From contig JBASWO010000058.1 in NCBI GenBank assembly GCA_049276515.1, forward strand, positions 1 to 24,307: a stretch of 24,307 bases of DNA, written 5' to 3'. A program made the translations under genes and the position numbers. The notes beneath the pieces were generated by a model that was not told the DNA's origin, searched no databases, and worked only from the letters and a program-made list of their open reading frames with translations. Shown here piece by piece: positions 21,561-24,307 of this stretch. This DNA comes from JAATFY01 sp049276515 (GTDB lineage Bacteria; Pseudomonadota; Alphaproteobacteria; UBA9219). The number at the start of each line of letters is the position of its first letter. The first letter of the stretch is position 1.

Positions 21561-22661
21561 ATGAAGCCAACTAAACGAATTGCCCTTTTGACCAGCGGCG
21601 GCGATTGCGCCGGCCTCAATGCCGTTATTCGTGCCGTTGTCCTGCGTGCCGAAGAGCTGAATTGGGAGGTTGTAGGCGTTATGTCAGGCGCACACGGCCT
21701 TATCAGCCGCCCTCCTGAGACCATGTCTTTGACGGCTAAAAATGTGGATACCGTCATGATGCGCCAAGGTGGCACCATTTTGGGTACCACCAATAAAGGC
21801 GATCCCTTTGCCTATCCTATGCCTGATGGCTCCATCAAAGATCAATCCAGCGATATGATCGAAGGCTACCGGTCTCTCAATTGCGACGCCCTGATTGGTA
21901 TTGGGGGCGATGGCAGTCTTGATATTCTTTTACGCCTCTCAAAACAGGGCAATTTTCCCCTCATTGGTGTTCCCAAAACAATTGATAATGATCTTGGCCT
22001 TACAGAAACGGCCGTTGGCTTTCAAACGGCTGTCGATGTTGCGACAGAGGCGCTTGATCGCCTTCAACCAACAGCCGCGAGCCACGATCGCATTATGATT
22101 TTAGAAGTTATGGGGCGTGACGCTGGACATATTGCGTTAGCTGCCGGCATTGCAGGTGGCGCTGATGTCATTCTCATCCCTGAAATCCCATATGATATTG
22201 AAACGGTAGCTGATCATATTAAAACGATCCACGAAAAAGGTCGCAACTTTGCCCTCGTTGTTGTCTCTGAAGCCGTACGCACCCAAGAAGGCTCAAAGAT
22301 GATGAATGAGCTTTATGGTGGGCAAAAGCGCTTAGGCGGCATTGGCCATGTTATCGGCGCGCAAATTGCCGATCTCTGTAAAGCAGAAACCCGCGTAACT
22401 GTGCTTGGTCATGTGCAACGTGGCGGTCAGCCAAGCGCTCAGGACCGCTTGCTGGCTGCAGCTCTTGGCGTACATGCCGTTGAGCTTATCAGAGCAGGTA
22501 AATTTAATCGGATGGTTGCTTGGTCTAACCGTAGCGTTATTGACGTGCCAATCGAAGAAGCTGTGCGCCATAATCAGCAGGTTGAAAAGCAAGGCTCGCT
22601 TGTTAAAACAGCGCGTGGCCTTGGTATTTGCCTCGGCGATAAGATTAAGTTGCCATCATAA
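21561..22661 (+). CDS. pfkA: 6-phosphofructokinase, group III type
   Basis: Glycolytic enzyme of 366 aa that phosphorylates fructose 6-phosphate. Motifs are TSGGDCAGLNAVIRA (11-25), GGDGS (115-119), PKTIDNDLGLTETAVGF (138-154) with the probable catalytic Asp142, EVMGRDAGHIA (182-192) and LGHVQRGGQPSAQDR. Gly118 replaces the Asp that marks PPi-dependent enzymes, while Lys139 occupies the position where classical ATP-PFKs have Gly. By family knowledge this Gly/Lys pairing occurs in the mixed group III clade (for example actinobacterial ATP-PFKs), so ATP is the likelier donor. The ATG has AAGG eight bases upstream. The 3' end overlaps the convergent deaminase-like gene by 17 bases. Confidence 0.93.
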   Translation: MKPTKRIALLTSGGDCAGLNAVIRAVVLRAEELNWEVVGVMSGAHGLISRPPETMSLTAKNVDTVMMRQGGTILGTTNKGDPFAYPMPDGSIKDQSSDMIEGYRSLNCDALIGIGGDGSLDILLRLSKQGNFPLIGVPKTIDNDLGLTETAVGFQTAVDVATEALDRLQPTAASHDRIMILEVMGRDAGHIALAAGIAGGADVILIPEIPYDIETVADHIKTIHEKGRNFALVVVSEAVRTQEGSKMMNELYGGQKRLGGIGHVIGAQIADLCKAETRVTVLGHVQRGGQPSAQDRLLAAALGVHAVELIRAGKFNRMVAWSNRSVIDVPIEEAVRHNQQVEKQGSLVKTARGLGICLGDKIKLPS

Positions 22662-23646
22662 AGCGGAACGGAATGCTGCCCATGGCAGTAGCTAGCTTTT
22701 GTGTCACAGAAAACTGTGTGACACTTCCCCGCGTCTCGACCAGCAAAATCTCAGAAATATCGCTGTAAGGAACGCCGCATAAAAACATATTAATAAGGGC
22801 CGCTTCGATCGCCAAAATACCTGCGATGGATGTAGCGCATTCTGCATACCGTCCCTGAAAAATCATGCCCTTCTTTGTTTTAACGGCAATGCCCGCAAAA
22901 TTCTTTGAATAGGGCGCATAACAAAGCGACGCGGACTCAACTGCTAAATTTACCATATCGCTGACTTCCATTTTACTAAGGGTAATGCCGCGCTGTGGCT
23001 CACCCATCAAACGTGATTTGACATCATCAAGCTTAAGACCTGTCGGGCTTAAGGGAAGGTCGACAACAGTACCTTTAGCCCAAGATTCAGGACCATCTGG
23101 CGCGTGAACAATTTTGAGCGTGTTCCAATTCCATGTCTCACGTACAAACTGCCGACAGCACGCGCAAGGCGGCGTTTCAACAACCATGCTGCGCAAACGC
23201 TTCTCACCAAATTGCCAAGCGCTCAATATAGCGGTTTGAATACCATGCGCAGAAAATTTGGCACCTTTGCCCTGCCAGGTTATGGGGGCGCCGATATAAA
23301 GTGAATCTGTCTCACCTTCCAACACAGCGCCTATATGATTTCCTTCACCAGGCATTTGTGCGAGCGCAGATGCCACATCAAGGAGGAGCACCATAATTTG
23401 CCGTTTGTCCATTTTGGTAACGGCAACGATTTCATTGATTTCTTCACCTGTGATGCACAAAGGTCCAAGCCAACCGCCAGCCTTCAGGCGCATACGAATG
23501 ATGAGAGCAAGAATGCCTGGGAGCTTAACAAGGACATCAGCCAGTTTTGGCTGCGGACGCATCTTTGCATTTGAGAGCTGACAACGACCAAACTGGTTAC
23601 GCCAGTGTTCTAACTCATTCTCATCAGATGCCGATGTCATCAACAT
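22645..23646 (-). CDS. Cytidine deaminase homologue (two-domain) lacking catalytic Glu
   Basis: A 333-aa protein matching the E. coli Cdd type: a catalytic-like domain (about 100-190) and a C-terminal partner domain (about 225-330; LCYAPYSKNFAGIAVKT, GRYAECATSIAGILAIEAAL). Zinc ligands are kept at His134, Cys161 and Cys164 (PPCACCRQF). However, the normal HAEQ motif reads His-Gly-Ile-Gln (134-137), so the Glu that shuttles protons in deamination is replaced by Ile136. AWQFGEKRLRSMVV next to it is otherwise well conserved, which makes a frameshift unlikely. It may bind zinc and nucleoside without deaminating, or have lost function recently. The N-terminal 65 residues include a hydrophobic segment (VKLPGILALIIRMRL). 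The start could also be the ATG at 23640. Confidence 0.83.
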   Translation of the reverse strand: MLMTSASDENELEHWRNQFGRCQLSNAKMRPQPKLADVLVKLPGILALIIRMRLKAGGWLGPLCITGEEINEIVAVTKMDKRQIMVLLLDVASALAQMPGEGNHIGAVLEGETDSLYIGAPITWQGKGAKFSAHGIQTAILSAWQFGEKRLRSMVVETPPCACCRQFVRETWNWNTLKIVHAPDGPESWAKGTVVDLPLSPTGLKLDDVKSRLMGEPQRGITLSKMEVSDMVNLAVESASLCYAPYSKNFAGIAVKTKKGMIFQGRYAECATSIAGILAIEAALINMFLCGVPYSDISEILLVETRGSVTQFSVTQKLATAMGSIPFRFMMAT

Positions 23647-23936
23647 GGAGGGATCACCAATTCAAAGCAGACTACATTTATGTTGAGCAACAATAATGCG
23701 TATTTTGTTAACAAAACCAATTTAGCCTCATAGCCAAATTGATAGAAGAATTATCTAATTATTTGGTTAAGAGTTTTTTACCAAAGAGCTGAATTCTAAC
23801 ATAAAAAACAAACATAAAAAATCCATAGCCCAGGTTTGGTTACATAAAATGCTAAGCTATTAGCCAACACTTTAGTGCTGAGTCGTGATATGATGATCAC
23901 ATCAAACGCGAAACTTCATATGGAAGGAGGCAGATT
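23647..23936. other. AT-rich intergenic region with short inverted repeats
   Basis: These 290 bases hold no credible protein gene. They are clearly more AT-rich than their surroundings and contain several inverted repeats: the 14-bp palindrome TTTTGTTAACAAAA (23703-23716), CAATTT/AAATTG arms soon after, and TTTGGT/ACCAAA arms further on. The divergent promoters of the deaminase-like gene and the 23937 gene must lie here, but I could not fix their boxes with confidence. A TATGAT close to 23889 may be a -10 element. Confidence 0.4.
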
Positions 23937-24122
23937 ATGGCGCTGCAGCAGCGAATTGAGTCTCTCGAAAAACGGCATGCACATATCAAACAACAAATCA
24001 TCGAAGAGGAAGCACACTTAGCCACAGATGATGGGCTGCTCCATAAACTGAAATGGCAGAAATTAGTATTAAAGGATGAGATCAGTCGCCTTAGAGGTGA
24101 CTACGGACGACAAGCAGCATAG
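23937..24122 (+). CDS. DUF465 (YdcH-like) small coiled-coil protein, second copy
   Basis: A 61-aa helical hairpin protein of the DUF465/YdcH family. The first helix is QQRIESLEKRHAHIKQQIIEE, the turn is HLATDDGL, and the second helix carries the conserved basic stretch LKWQKLVLKDEISRLRG. The function is unknown. The ATG follows a strong GGAAGGAGG ribosome binding site, and an efficient terminator lies 35 bases after the stop. It is therefore a well-expressed single-gene unit, unlike the relative at 21236-21436. Confidence 0.92.
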   Translation: MALQQRIESLEKRHAHIKQQIIEEEAHLATDDGLLHKLKWQKLVLKDEISRLRGDYGRQAA

Positions 24123-24156
24123 GGATAATATCCCCTCCCCTTGAACGTCCGACAAG

Positions 24157-24197
24157 CTGGCCCGGTTTTGCAAATGCGCAAACCGGGCCAGTTTTTT
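24157..24197 (+). terminator. Strong intrinsic terminator after the DUF465 gene
   Basis: The arms CTGGCCCGGTTT (24157-24168) and AAACCGGGCCAG (24180-24191) pair perfectly around an 11-nt loop and are followed by six T residues (24192-24197). The T-run runs into the stop codon of the convergent gene at 24196. On the opposite strand the hairpin also forms but lacks a following T-run, so termination there would be weaker. Confidence 0.93.
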
Positions 24198-24307
24198 ATG
24201 TCAGCTTCGCAACACGTAAAGAACCGCGATAGGTAGAGAAATGAGGATCTTCAGCGGCAAAAATGCGTCCATGCCGCAAAGCCAAAGTTGCACTCGTTAT
24301 ATTACTA
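24196..24307 (-). CDS. C-terminal end of an unidentified protein
   Basis: The last 36 codons of a minus-strand gene whose start lies beyond the right edge. The visible end reads SNITSATLALRHGRIFAAED, continues with PHFSTYRGSLRVAKLT and stops with TAA at 24198-24196. The frame is open to the edge and the composition is protein-like, with GSLRVAKLT as a plausible final strand. I do not recognise the family. It converges on the DUF465 gene across the terminator. Confidence 0.6.
   Translation of the reverse strand, partial: SNITSATLALRHGRIFAAEDPHFSTYRGSLRVAKLT

Noticed and set aside
1..24307. CRISPR arrays, tRNA/rRNA genes, transposases, toxin-antitoxin pairs or defence genes
   Set aside because: I looked across both strands and saw no repeat-spacer array, RNA gene signature or protein motif of these kinds.

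Overview
This 24.3 kb chromosomal window looks alphaproteobacterial. The evidence is the RpoA start (LQKNWKTLIQPNK), the rpsM-rpsK-rpoA-rplQ block, adjacent bolA and CGFS glutaredoxin genes, DUF465 (YdcH-like) mini-proteins, a DmeF-type metal exporter, and a chemoreceptor-like protein whose N-terminal motif is common in Rhodospirillales receptors. Base composition appears moderate, in the mid-40s percent GC by eye (not computed). I cannot name a genus. I see no tRNA, rRNA, CRISPR array, transposase or prophage gene.

Layout. 1-792: a lytic transglycosylase running off the left edge (minus strand), with a TTG start and a very good sigma-54 promoter. 908-2701: a long-form acyl-CoA dehydrogenase. 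2698-3467: two overlapping hypothetical frames that may be one frameshifted gene. 3542-4450: DmeF-like Co/Ni exporter. 4686-5410: a Ser/Thr-rich protein converging on a Cys-rich lipoprotein. 5507-8151: the alpha ribosomal operon (rpsM, rpsK, rpoA, rplQ) with its own strong sigma-70 promoter and a leader. 8422-8595: a 57-aa orphan. 8596-12381: one tight minus-strand run, purQ - small secreted Cys protein - purL - bolA - grxD. 12470-13959: a queuosine-precursor transporter divergent from an XRE regulator, with a perfect inverted repeat between them. 14018-15154: rodA. 15158-15703: a hypothetical protein. 15892-18093: a chemoreceptor-like membrane coiled-coil protein without the usual signalling tip. 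18094-20510: purE-purK-bdhA operon. 20623-21436: a degenerate GGDEF protein converging on a DUF465 protein. 21561-22661: a phosphofructokinase. 22645-23646: a two-domain cytidine deaminase homologue that lacks the catalytic Glu. 23937-24197: a second DUF465 gene with a strong terminator. 24196-24307: the C-terminus of an unidentified minus-strand gene.

Together the window is mostly housekeeping: translation and transcription, de novo purine synthesis (PurQL for step 4, PurEK for AIR carboxylation), Fe-S or redox maintenance (BolA/Grx), wall elongation (RodA) and central carbon metabolism (PFK, BdhA). The genome is compact. Several convergent pairs share or abut their stop codons in TTAA or TAATTA, and the operons use ATGA stop/start overlaps. 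The most unusual items are the secreted Cys protein translationally embedded between purQ and purL, the Glu-less cytidine deaminase homologue, the tip-less chemoreceptor homologue, the possible XRE operator with a 13-bp copy 2.4 kb away, and the mirrored-cysteine lipoprotein. I found no multi-gene system that is clearly new.
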